Below are positions 1 through 11,908 of a DNA stretch of 64,000 nt, one piece after another (the stretch's first letter is position 1; each line of letters starts with the position of its first letter). The position numbers and the translations under genes were made by a program. The stretch comes from Hexactinellida sp. DTS-2022 (Eukaryota > Porifera > Hexactinellida): the NCBI GenBank assembly GCA_028753945.1, contig JAPNXP010000012.1:2666001-2730000 (forward strand). The letters run 5' to 3'. The notes beneath the pieces were generated by a model. The model did no database searches. It worked only from the letters and a program-made list of their open reading frames with translations, and was not told the DNA's origin.

Positions 1-682
1 CAGTACCTCTCTTTAATAAATACAGTCCATATCATATTCCCGACTGAGTAATATACACTATTATAAGCGGTGCGCTAAAATACCTCTCTAGAATAACAAA
101 TGTGCATATTTTTCCAACATCTAAGATTTATACATTACACATAAGAGTTGGGCAACAGTACATTTCTTTAATAACTACAGTGCTTATTATGTTCTCAACT
201 AAGTATTATATCTACTCATAAGCGGTGCACAAAATACCTCTCTACAATAACAACTGTGCTTATTATGTTCGCGAATAAGAAATATTTATTAGTCATAAGC
301 GAACCGCAAAAATACCTCTCTAGAATAACAACTGGGCATATTATGCCCCCAGCTAAGAAAAATACTTTAGTTATAAGCGGGGATCAAATGCTACTCTTTA
401 AAAACAACAGTTCTTATTATGCTAGCAACTAAGTAATATATCTACTCGTTAACGGAGCGCAAAGTACCTCCTACAATAACAACTGTGCTTATTATGTTCG
501 CGAATAAGAAATTTACATTAGTCATAAGCGGAGCGCAGAAGTACCTCAATAGAATAACAACAGTCCATATTATACTCAAGGCTAAGTAATATACATCTAC
601 ATAAATGGTGCGCAAAAGTACCACTCTATAATAACAACAGTCCATATCATATTCCCGACAGAGTAAAATATATTAGTCATAA
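1..682. repeat. 79-bp satellite array, block 1
   Basis: This block is a tandem array of a roughly 78-80 bp AT-rich monomer. Its recognisable core reads ATAAGCGGTGCGCAAAAGTA, followed by CCTCTCTATAATAACAAC and then a TCCATATTATGTTC-like stretch. Monomers are strongly diverged. The array runs into the window from the left edge and is cut at 682 by the P element insertion. Short open frames across it repeat the same peptide pattern in every copy and are products of the repeat, not genes. Confidence 0.9.
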
Positions 683-689
683 GCGTACC

Positions 690-907
690 CATAGACTACT
701 ATATAATACAGATGGGAAAGCACCCGACCAACGAATAAAAAAGAGAGGCCAGTTTATGATTTTCACTCTAATACAATCTATGCTTATAGAACTTGTGTAT
801 TTGACTTAATATAGGGTAATAGAGTATGGTAAATCCATTAGTAGTATTTATAAGATTCTCAGAACTGCGGTTTAGGCGCCTTTTAATGATGACGTCAGCG
901 ACAACTA
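690..907 (+). repeat. Left TIR of P1, with a CRE-like site
   Basis: Inverted partner of 4050-4267. The outer 30 bases contain the transposon terminus, and a subterminal AGAGGCCAGTTT motif recurs in the palindromic MITE at 10904-11908. The inner part carries TGACGTCA (890-897), the consensus palindrome bound by CREB/ATF bZIP factors, next to GGCGCC. Binding is inference. Confidence 0.9.
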
Positions 908-983
908 ATACACATGTATACAGTATACACATAAAAGAATTCAATGGAGCATAATTTATAATAATGATAATAAAGACAAACAA

Positions 984-3540
984 TCAGTCTGGTAGTCTAC
1001 GTTTCTTGGCCTTAAATGAATCAACTTGAGACTTTCTATCAGTTTCAATAACTTCATTGGAAAGTCCTTTAAGATAAAGATTAGTTACAATCGAATGAAC
1101 TCTCTTACAACCATCAGTAGCATGTAGATCGCAAACAAAACCAGAATTCCATTCAACTGATACCTGTGCAAGTAGGTGGAGCATTACATGTTTAGTTGGA
1201 AGTTTAGTTGCCAATATCTTCGATTCAAACGATTCGATTATACAAAATGCAGTTTCTACATACTGGTAAAGGATTACTGTTGGTAAGTGGATTCCCCCTC
1301 TATTAAGAATCTCAATATAAGAATTATTCATCTGATCTTTCTGAAGTAGTTCAAAACAAACATCACAGTTGGAACGTTGCATGAGCGAATGAGAGATGTA
1401 CCCTGCTACATAAGCAACAATATGTTTAGAGTTATCTGATAAAGAAAGTAGGTCAATAGAATCAGTCGGTAATGTGATTAAAAAATCAGAAATTGGCTTA
1501 TTTATTTCACCAGTGGAAGACACTATTAAGCCACTAATGTCGATATCGCGTTTGAGAAGGTGCTGGTAAGTTATTATCTTTTCAGAACGCAGTATCTCAG
1601 TTAAACTCACTAGAAAACGACCGCCACTCATTTGTCTATATTGAGAAAATCTCCTTTCTAATGGATCGGTCTGTAATCTTCCGGTTAATACGTAATGAAA
1701 GCCATCTGTGATTAAATCATATGATAGATCAGCAATAGCGGCATTTGTATTCATTAATGCTTCAAAGGTTTGTTTAGTGAGACCAAGTTTTTTCGAAAGT
1801 TTCCAAGTTGATAACCAATTGTTCTTTTCCAGTAGAAAGGTTACGTTTATCTTTAAGCGGATTTGGACTAATAGCATTTCCAAAGTGATGCGGATGAAAA
1901 CGTTCTTTGGAATTAACAAGCAACCACCACATGTTTACCAGCTCTAAGAATGCTGGAGATACTATATCTTCATCCCTGAGATATTCACGCATTGCAGACA
2001 AGGTTTTACTATCAAAAATAGCAAGAGCTAGTGGAACCGATTGTTTGTTATTTCCTGGGTGAAGTGCTTGGTAGTTTAAAGATGGAGCTTTTCGAAGATG
2101 GAAATTGAGAGAGTGGTCTGCGTCATGAACTTTGTGAAGACTACGCCAAAATACATTCCCTGCTGGAACTATAAGAGTTAATTCTTGAAGTTTTAATTGC
2201 AGCTGTGGAATTTGAATCAACCGAGCACCAATAAGATTATTCCGAATGTTTTTGATTAGGTGAACTGTATCAAAAAGCAAGTAAACAATTAGAGAATTAT
2301 TTGGATTGATCATACAGTATTTCTTTTCAGGAACTGGATAAGTATTCATCAAATAGTTGAACGAAGAAATATTCGTTCGGTGATTATCAGAAATAACAGC
2401 ACGAGGATGAAACTTTTCATAGGTTAAATTTTCCATACAATTAAGGATACCATTACTTACAATTTTGGACGATATAGTGAATAATGGAATAGCTTTAATG
2501 ATAAAGGGGATAGTATTAGTGAGAGACATCGCCATAAAACAAAGTATGCTCTTGTACATTTGGAGATCTTCATTACAACCAATAATAGTTTGTCCGTCAA
2601 ATTGTACTTGTTGCTGTAGATGCATTTCATCAAGAAGAATTACGACATCAATTCCAAAAAAAACATCTTCACGAAATTTAGATAAAGCTTTTATACTATC
2701 AATGGAGTCGGATTTTAAACAACGTAATAATCTCTGGCTAGGTAGCGGCATGTATTGACGTAATAGATTATAAGCTGCATTTGAAGTATAGCGCAATTGA
2801 AGGGCAAATCGAAGAGTACTGGTAGAGTATTTACACTTTCCTTTAGGGCAATAGTATACGAGTCGCAACAGATCTTTAAGAGGTTCAATATCATAATTGT
2901 GAGTGATGTTTCGACAATAGATGGGTAAATTTGTTAACATATCCAAGTTACGAATTTTAGATCCTTTAGAATTCGATATATAATCTGGAAGAGGAATAGG
3001 GAATCCTTCAAAACTAAGCTTCACATGTAAATAAGAACTGATATTTATACACTCCATAACTATAGCTACACCTGATTGTATTTCAACCCGATAAATAGTT
3101 AGATCTGTTTCAGTAGAAGAATGAAAAAAGTCTCGATACTCGATCGCTGATTTTATGTGGCTTAAGATATCTTGTAAACTTTCGCATTTTGATCGAGATT
3201 GAAAAATGGGTAATTCATCTTTCTGAAAAATCCGCACAATAGGTTTTCTTCCAATAGGTGGAGACATAATAGGCTGCTGGCTTTAGGGATAGAAGAAGGA
3301 TATATTGTTGGGATAGGGTTGAGTTTCAAATTTAGCCTCGTCTTTAATGGATGGGGATTATATATTTTTCTTCAAAATGTTGGATGCATATTCGTGAAGA
3401 CTGAGTAATTGTGAAAGCTTCTCGATTCAAAAACTTCACCCATTTCTGTCGAAGCTCATCTTACTTTGGAAAGGCAAACATAACTTTACTAGGTTGGAAT
3501 ATCCCGAATGACAATGTACGATAGAGCATTTGAATGGCAT
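984..3540 (-). pseudogene. P-element transposase (THAP-type), frameshifted
   Basis: Three minus-strand segments make up one gene. (1) 3345-3540 encodes a THAP zinc finger. It starts with Met at 3540, has a C-x4-C pair (CSIVHC), a WVKF tryptophan and a closing C-x2-H (CIQHF), but a frame change and a stop break it. (2) 1774-3267 is a 497-residue frame with the P-transposase core, including LLDEMH and DTVHLIKNIRNN, which match motifs in the other P copies here. (3) 984-1919 supplies the C-terminal third, including TDPLERRFSQYRQMSGG. Segments 2 and 3 overlap around 1800 and are joined by a single frameshift. P transposases cut and paste DNA using a GTP-dependent RNase H-fold domain preceded by a THAP DNA-binding domain. 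This copy looks recently inactivated because long frames survive. The N-terminal junction near 3270-3345 could instead be an intron. Confidence 0.88.
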
Positions 3541-4049
3541 AAGATAATGAGATCTAAGGATTGATTTAGGAGAAGTTTTATACAGTAAGTCAGAAATACA
3601 CATATTCCTATAGTACGGATATTATATACATGTATTTAAACCGTCGAAATTGAGATTTCTTATATTCGAAATCTCAACTTCGTGATCCTCAATTTCGACG
3701 GTAATATATACGTATTAACAACCTATGGAAGATAAAGTAGTCGAGAGGTTTTGAACAAGGGGCGGAGTTTAAATAGAATAAGTGCACAATTAAAATTAAT
3801 TAATATAAATGTTGACTAGTTTGTCCCTTGTATATTATATATTTTCTAAGCATATGGTCGTGTCAAAAATAATATTATAGTTTTTCCGGTAGAAGCCAAT
3901 TTGCTATTTGAATATCTTATATGACTGTATATATAATATTGCATATTATTTGTTGAACATTCACAAGTGCAAAATAAATAAATAATACGATTGGTGTACA
4001 AGTACATTTTAATACATTTAGATACATACATGTCAAATTAATATAAAAT

Positions 4050-4267
4050 TAGTTGTCGCTGACGTCATCATTAAATGGCGCCTAAACCGCAGTTGTGAGA
4101 ATCTTATAAATACTACTAATGGATTTACCATACTCTATTAACCAATATTAAGTCAAATTCACAAGTTCTATAAGCATAGATTGTACTAGAGTGAAAATGA
4201 TAAACTGGCCTCTCTTTTTTATTCGTTGGTCGGCTGCTTTCCCATCTGTATTATATAGTAGTCAATG
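4050..4267 (-). repeat. Right TIR of P1
   Basis: Reverse complement of 690-907 with few mismatches and small indels. It includes a second TGACGTCA at 4060-4067. The transposase gene points away from this end, so this TIR would be the 5' side of the transcription unit and could hold its promoter. That last point is inference. Confidence 0.9.
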
Positions 4268-4274
4268 GCGTACC

Positions 4275-7200
4275 GTAAATTAACTCTCTAGAATAACAAC
4301 TGTGCATATTATGTTCGCGAATAAGAAATATATATTAGTCATAAGCGGAGCGCAAAAGTACCTCAGTAGAATACCAACAGTCCATATTATGCTCAAGGCT
4401 AAGTAATATACATATACATAATCGTTGGGCAACAGTACCTCTCTTCAATAAATACAGTCCATATCATATTCCCGAACTGAATAATATACATTATCATAAG
4501 CGGTGCGCTAAAATACCTCTCTACAATAACAACTGAGCTTATTATGTTCGCGAATAAGAAATTTATATTAGTCATAAGCGGAGCGTAAAAGAACCTTAGT
4601 AAAATAACAACAGTCCATATTATGCTCAAGGCCATGTAATAATATACATATACATAAATGGTGCGCAAAAGTACCTCTCTATAATAACAACAGTCCATAT
4701 CATATTCCCGAATGAGTAATATACATTATAATAAGCGGTGCGCAAAAATACCTATCTAGAATAACAAATGTGCATATTTTTCACCCAGCAAAGATTTATA
4801 CATTATACATAAGAGTTGGGCAAAAGTACCTCTCAATAATAACAACAGTCCATATTATATTCCCGAAACGAATAATATACATTATCATAAGCGGTGCGTT
4901 AAAATACCTCTCTACAATAACAACTTGTCTTATTATGTTCGCGAATAAGAAATATATATTAGTCATAAGCGGACCGCAAAATTACCTCTCTAGAATAAAA
5001 CTGGGCATATTATGCTGCCAGCTAAGAAAAATACATTAGTTATAAGCGGGGAGCAAATGCTACTCTATAAAAACAACAGTTCTTATTATGCTAGCAACTA
5101 AGTAATATATCTACTCATAAGCAGTGCACAAAAATACCTATCTACGATAACAACTGTGCTTATTATGTTCGCGAACAAGAAATTTACATTAGTCATAAGC
5201 GGAGCGCAAAAGTACCTCAGTAGAATGACAACAGTCCATATTATGCTCAAGGCCAAGTAATATACATATAAATAAATAGTGGGCAAAAGTACCTCTCTAT
5301 AATAACAACAGTCCATATCATATTCCCGAATGAGTAATATACATTATAATAAGCGGTGCGCAAAAATACCTCTCTAGAATAACAAATGTGCATATTTTTC
5401 CAACATCTAAGATTTATACATTACACATAAGAGTTGGGCAACAGTACATTTCTTTAATAACTACAGTCCTTATTATGTTCTCAACTAAGTATTATATCTA
5501 CTCATAAGCGGTGCACAAAAGTACCTCCTACAATAACAACTATGCTTATTATATTCGCGAATACGAAATATATTATTAGTCATAAGCGGATCGCAAAATT
5601 AACTCTTTTGAATAACAACTGGGCATATTATTTTCCCAACTGAGTAATATATATATACTCATAAAAGTGCGAAAAATCCACTCTATAATAACAACTGTGA
5701 TTATTATGCTCCGCGCAGAAGAAATATACATTTGTCGCACGCGGATGTCAAAATAACTCCTTATAATAACAACTGTGCATATTATGTTCCCAGCTAAGAA
5801 AAATACATTAGTTATAAGCGGGGATCAAATGCTACTCTATAAAAACAACAGTTCTTATTATGCTAGCAACTAATTTATATATCTACTCGTTAACGGAGCG
5901 CAAAGTACCTCCTACAATAACAACTGTGCTTATTATGTTCTCAACTAAGTATTATATCTACTCATAAGCGGTGCACAAATATACCTCTCTACAATAACAA
6001 CTGTGCATATTATGTTCGCGAATAAGAAATATATATTGGTCATAAGCGGAGCGCAAAAGTACCTCAGTGGAATAGCAACTGTCCATATTATGCTCAAGGC
6101 TAAGTAATATACATCTACATAAATGGTGCGCAAAAGTACCACTCTATAATAACAAGAGTCCATAGAATATTCCCGACTGAGTAAAATACATTATCATAAG
6201 CGGTGCGCAAAAATACCTCTCTACAATAACAACTGTAAATATTATGTTCGCGAATAAGAAATATATATTAGTCATAAGCGGAGCGCTAAAGTACCTCAGT
6301 AGAATAGCAACAATCCATATTATGCTCAAGTCTAAGTAATAAACATATACATAAATGGTGCGCAAAATACCTCTCTATAATAACAACAGTCCATATAGTA
6401 TTCCCGACTGAGTAATATACATTATCATAAGCGGTGCGCAAAAATACCTCTCTTGAATAACAAATGTCCATTTTTTTCTCCCAGCTAAGATTTATACATC
6501 ATACATAAGAGTTGGGCAAAAGTACCTCTATTTAATAACTACAGTCCATATTATGTTCTCAACTAAGTATTATATCTACTCATAAGCGGTGCACAAATAT
6601 ACCTCTCTACAATAACAACTGTGCATATTATGTTCGCGAATAAGAAATATATATTGGTCATTAGCGGAGCGCAAAAGTACCTCAGTGGAATAGCAACAGT
6701 CCATATTATGCTCAAGGCTAATTAATATACATATACATAAATGGTGCGCAAATGTAGCTCTCTCTAATACCAAGAGTCCATATCATATTCCCGACTGAGT
6801 AATATACATTATCAAAAAGAAGGCGCAAAAATACCTCTCTAGAATAACAATGTGCATATTTTTCTCCCAGCTAAGATTTATACATAATACATAAGAGTTG
6901 GGCAAAAGTACCTCTCTATAATAACAACAGTCCATATTATATTCCCGAACTGAATAATATACATTATCATAAGCGGTGCGTTAAAATACCTATCTACAAT
7001 AACAACTTGTCTTATTATGTTCGCGAATAAGAAATATATATTAGTCATAAGCGGACCGCAAAATTACCTCTCTAGAATAAAACTGGGCATATTATGCTGC
7101 CAGCTAAGAAAAATACATTAGTTATAAGCGGGGATCAAATGCTACTCTGTAAAAACAACAGTTCTTATTATGCTAGCAACTAAGTAATATATCTACTCAT

Positions 7201-8200
7201 AAGCGGTGCACAAAAATACCTCTCTGCAATCACAACTGTGCTTATTATGTTCGTGAATAAGAAATTTACATTAGTCATAAGCGGACCGCAAAATTACCTC
7301 TCTAGAATATCAACTGGGCATATTATGCTCCCAGCTAGTAAAATCCATTAGTTATAAGCAGGGATCAAATGCTACTCTATAAATACAACAGTCCTTATTA
7401 TGTTCTCAACTAAGTATTATATCTACTCATAAGCGTGCGCAAAGTACCTCGTACAATAACAACTGTGCATATTATGTTCGCGAACAAGAAATTTACATTA
7501 GTCATAAGCGGAGCGCAAAAGTAACTCAGTAGAAATAACAACAGTCCATATTATGCTCAAGGCCAAGTAATATACATATAAATAAATAGTGGGCAAGAGT
7601 ACCTCTCTATAATAACAACAGTCCATATCATATTCCCGACTGAGTAATATACATTATCATAAGCGGTGCGCAAAAATACACCTCTAGAATAACAAATGTG
7701 CATATTTTATTCCCAGCTAAGATTTATACATTATACATAAGAGTTGGGCAAAAGTACCTCTCAATAATAATAACAGTCCATATTATATTCCCGACTAAGT
7801 AATATACATCAGTCATACGCGATGCTCAAAGGTACCTCTCTAAAATAAAAACAGACAATATTATGTTCCCAAATAAGTAATATATATACTCATAAACGGT
7901 GCGCAAATTTTCATCTCTACAATAAGAACACTCCATATTATATTCCCAACTAATTAATATATTACTCTTAAACGGTGCGGAAAAGTACCTCTCTATCATA
8001 ACAACAGTCCATACTATATTTCCGACTAAGTAATATACATTAGTCATAACGGTGCGCTAAAGCACCTCTCTAGAATAACAACTGTGCTTATTATGCTCGA
8101 CTAAGAAATAGACATTAGTCACACGAGATGCTCAAAGGTATTATAGGTACCTTTCAATAATATAAACAGACCATATTATGTTCCCAACTAAGTAATATAT
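4275..8200. repeat. 79-bp satellite array, block 2, with higher-order units
   Basis: The same monomer family as block 1. Here three monomer types often recur in fixed order: a GTTCGCGAATAAGAAATA type, then a GCTCAAGGCTAAGTAATATA type, then a CATATTCCCGACTGAGTAAT type. This gives a higher-order unit of roughly 235 bp, seen for example near 5160-5345, 5960-6190, 6190-6420 and 7465-7660. No gene or other feature is visible. All open frames are repeat artefacts. Confidence 0.9.
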
Positions 8201-8333
8201 ATGAACAAATTACGGAACATTCCGTTCCGTTCCGTAAATTAGGTATGAACAAATTACGGAACATTCCGTTCCGTTCCGTAATTTAGGTATTAACAAATTA
8301 CGGAACGGTTCCGTTCCGTTCCGTAAATTAGGT
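8201..8333. repeat. Three-copy 44-bp minisatellite
   Basis: Three head-to-tail copies (8201-8244, 8245-8288, 8289-8333), each containing ACAAATTACGGAAC, CCGTTCCGTTCCGTA and TTAGGT. Within each, TTACGGAAC and GTTCCGTAA form a hairpin. It separates the satellite from the integrase relic and cuts that gene off inside its last cysteine cluster. Confidence 0.9.
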
Positions 8334-8335
8334 AT

Positions 8336-10355
8336 GTCCTGCACTTGCATTTATTCGAATTGCAGCCAGCTGTACAATTACATTGTAGCTTATTCTTACC
8401 AAAGGAATTATGAATAATTGATTCTCTTAAGGTTACTCGGTTATCTGGGACATCTTCGGGTGATAGAAAGTAAGAAAGGGAAGATTCAAACTGGCTCGAT
8501 GTATATTGGTGATCAAGTATCCCGTGGGCAGTCCCTATTTGATACATCCCATCAACTAACCTTTGCAATACTACTCCAGGAAGGTTTTGAGGATCAAAAG
8601 GTGATCTTCTATCAACTATGGGGATAGGTATAAGGACATTTCGACCAACGTCAACGAGTTTAATCTTTTTGTTTGTCTGCTTTACCATTCTTTTGATTTG
8701 TTTTTCTTGTCCACTTTTAGCTGCTACTCTTCCATCCTGATGCTATCAGCTCTATTCTCTAATGAGCAGGAGATGCACCAAACAGGACATCCGTAGCCTT
8801 CCTCACCAACAGTCTGTCCACAAATCGTATGGATAGGTCTATGACAACCTGGACAACTGTGAGCACCTGTGCACTCACCCATACAAACTGTACATACAGG
8901 TACAGCAGTCTCTAATTGTGGCGACGTTGGTGGTATGTACGGACAGGAAGGATATTGAGACGGGTAAGATGGATTCAAATTGTTATAAAGTGGTTGTTGA
9001 CAAGAATATTCAGGAACTGGAATAAGCAATGGAGATGCGGGCTGATTTTCTGATGGAGTAGCACATTGGAGTACAGGAATGGATGGCCTTGTATTTGTAT
9101 CTATCGGAGTAGATAGAAACTTCGGATTATCAAGTATGTTATTGTAGGGATCGATTAACACATTCCCATAGTTGTTGTGCGTGATTTCTCTGGTATAGGA
9201 ATCATCTAATTCCAATCCATAATCTGGAACGTATTCTGGATTCACATCGGCACAAAAATGAGCTGATAGGTCAGTGTGACTCCATGTAGGTGTGCTCGAA
9301 CTACTATCTACCGGGTAATCTTCATTAAATTCTTGATCTTGTTCAAGTAGTCTAAATAATGAATTAATAATATAGTTTTTCCAAACTTATTACTACAAAT
9401 ATCAGCAGTGATGGAACCACTGATTTAATTTGATATAAGCGCTTCGTGTGCTTGCGCTGCGGCTGTGATACTGTGTCCTCACACCAGAATGAACAAACCT
9501 GATTATGCCTACACCACTGGATATATACATACTATCATAATTACTAGCTGATTAGTATCGATGAAGCACCCGAAGTATTTCTTATCCGGACACTGAATAT
9601 CCGCAGCCGCGCAGCGGAAGCACACACAATGCGCTTGAAAAATTAACTTACAGATTTAATTCTTCCTCTGTAGATATGTCATTAGAAATATTTTCAGGAA
9701 TACCGAGATCACCCAGGCCCTTGGTTGCTTCTCTTCCGAATGACACTCTGTAAGGAGATTTAAACTTTGTGAGATGATCCTGATATACTAGCAAGAAGTT
9801 CACACACAACTTTTGTGAGATGATCCTGATATACTAGCAAGAAGTTATATGGTGAGTTTATTTCTCCACTAGCCTGCATATCTATGAGGTCTACTTGGCC
9901 TCTAGATGCAAAGTCATTACTACGAATGGGTTTGGTAACGACGCTTTTGATGGATTTTTTTATTTTTGTAGTTGGCATTCTTGGCACAATCCTACAAAGG
10001 CAAGTACTACTTTCCTAGAAAATCCGGTAAATCGCTTTTTCAGCTCGACATACAAGTGATCCCTTCCAAGGTGCTTCCCATCCTCGCCATGCACTTTATC
10101 AAAGAGATCGAATAAATTATCTTTAGGGACAACTTGCAATAAATTGCCTGTAGGAGTGTCTGACTGGTAAAGAGTATTATTCTTAACAAGATATTTCTTT
10201 CTCATTCGATAATATCTCTGACGCAATGCACCGTGGACAGAAGGGCAGGGACCAGAATATATATTCATTATGTGAGCTATTTCCACGGAAGAAAAAACGA
10301 TGCTACAAGGGGTTTCTTCTAGAACTTGATTGAAATTCTGTTTTCGCATCAACAT
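8336..10355 (-). pseudogene. KRBA2/Ginger-type integrase, two exons, core deleted
   Basis: Exon A (9652-10355) starts at Met 10355. It encodes an HHCC-type zinc-binding region (KVHGEDGKHLGRDHL, then CQECQ) and the first catalytic Asp (RGQVDLIDMQ). It then jumps to the far end of an integrase core (SPYRVSFGREATKGLGDLG). The stretch holding the second Asp and the Glu is missing at a 35-bp direct duplication. A GTAAGT donor and a TTTAG acceptor define an intron at 9352-9651. Exon B (8336-9351) encodes a proline-rich linker, a Cys/His finger (CTVCMG, CPGCHRPIH, then CISC) and, after a frameshift near 8735, a tail with CNCTAGCNSNKCKCR. This domain order resembles animal KRBA2/SCAND3-like integrase proteins derived from Ginger-type transposons. 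At least three frame breaks and the core deletion make it inactive. Confidence 0.8.
9766..9846. repeat. 35-bp direct duplication inside the integrase relic
   Basis: Positions 9766-9800 and 9812-9846 are identical 35-mers (TTTGTGAGATGATCC...AGAAGTT) separated by 11 bases. The duplication lies exactly where the integrase core jumps from the first Asp region to its C-terminal end, so it probably marks the deletion or repair junction. Confidence 0.9.
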
Positions 10356-10903
10356 TTTGAAGTAAACAATAAGAATACTGACGAATGTGATTTATAAGTT
10401 TATCATTCTATCTATCTATCTATATTATGTGTAATCACATATATTGAATTGGGCAGTAATACTCGTAGTTAGAAATGCTAAATTTCATATAAATTCTCAG
10501 TTGAACTAACTATTCTTGTCTTCATTGTGTTTTCCACCTCACGAAATGACATTATTAGGTAGTTCCAATTAGTACTTTCAAAAATGACTCCGACAAAATA
10601 TCAACTTGGCAACACATGTTATTATCGTTTTCTAACATAGTGTTCTTATAAACCGGTGTGCTTATATCCGACATAAATTATACAGGGTATATGGCAACCG
10701 TTTTCCAACATAGTGTTCTTATAAAGCGAGATGTTCTTATAAACCGGTGTGCCTATATCCAACCTCTACTGTAATGCAATACACCAATTGTGGTGAATAA
10801 ATAACAATAATCGCGTGATAGAATGAGAAATAAATGCATTTAATTAATAGTGATAAATATAGTAGACCAATTCTATTTATAAGTTAATGGAAACGCATCT
10901 GGC
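10356..10903. other. Upstream region: TCTA microsatellite and a pogo-like end
   Basis: No gene is visible. A short TCTA run lies near 10405-10424. Between about 10620 and 10775 the phrases ACATAGTGTTCTTATAAA and ACCGGTGTGCNTATATCC occur twice. The right edge on the minus strand reads TA then CAGTAGAGGTTGG, which looks like one end of a pogo/Tigger-type MITE with its partner end missing. Confidence 0.5.
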
Positions 10904-11908
10904 CATGGCCTACTTAATATACGGCTATATATGCCTCCGAGAAGGCCATAAAACAAAGAGGCCAGTTTCTAATTTTCAAAATGGAGAATTGATCTTTATT
11001 CGAATAAATAGCAATGATAGAGCTGAAAAGTGTACTTTATGGTTATTTTCGTTGCGAATTATCTTGTTTTTCTAGCATACTTTTAACATAGTCAAACGCG
11101 TTATAAATGTTCAAAATTGGAACATGGTTATACCCAGAAGTAGTAGAATAAAATATATCGAAATTATAAAAGGAATGTTGACACATTCATAGGTTGCCAT
11201 GGAAAATGTATATTACCTAAAATGTGCCATAACTCAAAAACTATGAATGTTATGTAAACTAGACTGGTACTGATCTGTCCGGAATAGGTAACTTCCTATT
11301 CATCGATAATACATTTTCTATGCCTAACTTCAATAATTTTTGAGATAGTGAGTCATTACCTAATAATGAATTAGGTGTTAATTATCTCATTATCTCAAAG
11401 ATTATTGAAGTTAGGCATAGAAAATGTATTATCGATGAATAGGAAGTTACCTATTCCGGACAGATCAGTACCAGTCTAGTTTACATAACATTCATAGTTT
11501 TTGAGTTATGGCACATTTTAGTAAATATACATTTCCATGGCAACCGAGGAATGTGGCAACATTCCATTTATAATTTCGATATATTTTATTCTACTACTTC
11601 TGGGTATAACCATGTTTCAATTTTGAACATTTATAACGCGTTTAACTATGTTAAAAGTATGCTAGAAAAACAAGATAATTCGCAACCAAAATAACCATAA
11701 CGTCATCAGATGATGACATAACACAATTCTGGAGGGTGCTATGTATACCTGGATACCATATTCCTATATAGTTATAATACACTTTTCAGCTCTATCATTG
11801 CTAATTATTCGAATAAAGATCAATTCTCCATTTTGAAAATTAGAAACTGGCCTCTTTGTTTTATGGCCTTCTCGGCGACATATATAGCCGTATATTAAGT
11901 AGGCCATG
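10904..11908. mobile_element. Palindromic foldback MITE of the P superfamily (copy 1)
   Basis: A 1-kb near-perfect palindrome with arms of about 450-500 bp and a spacer of roughly 40 bp near 11350-11385. It begins CATGGCCTACTTAATATACG and ends with the complement. It has no coding capacity. Its subterminal AAAGAGGCCAGTTT motif matches P1. Its core, for example GTTGCGAATTATCTTG and GGAATAGGTAACTTCC, is shared with 57370-58437. The left arm lacks about 100 bp present in the right arm. No target duplication is visible, and only the right flank is satellite, so the left flank has probably been rearranged. Confidence 0.85.

Larger units (their letters stand above)
690..4267 (-). mobile_element. 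P-superfamily DNA transposon with long TIRs (copy P1)
   Basis: A 3,578-bp element whose ends are inverted repeats of about 217 bp (690-907 and 4050-4267). It begins CATAGACTACTATATAATAC and ends with the near-complement finishing GTAGTCAATG. It is flanked by a perfect 7-bp duplication, GCGTACC, at 683-689 and 4268-4274, and it sits inside a satellite monomer. It carries one decayed minus-strand transposase with a THAP domain. The terminal CA and the transposase place it in the P superfamily. The 7-bp duplication differs by one base from the 8 bp known for Drosophila P. Frameshifts make it non-autonomous now. Confidence 0.92.
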
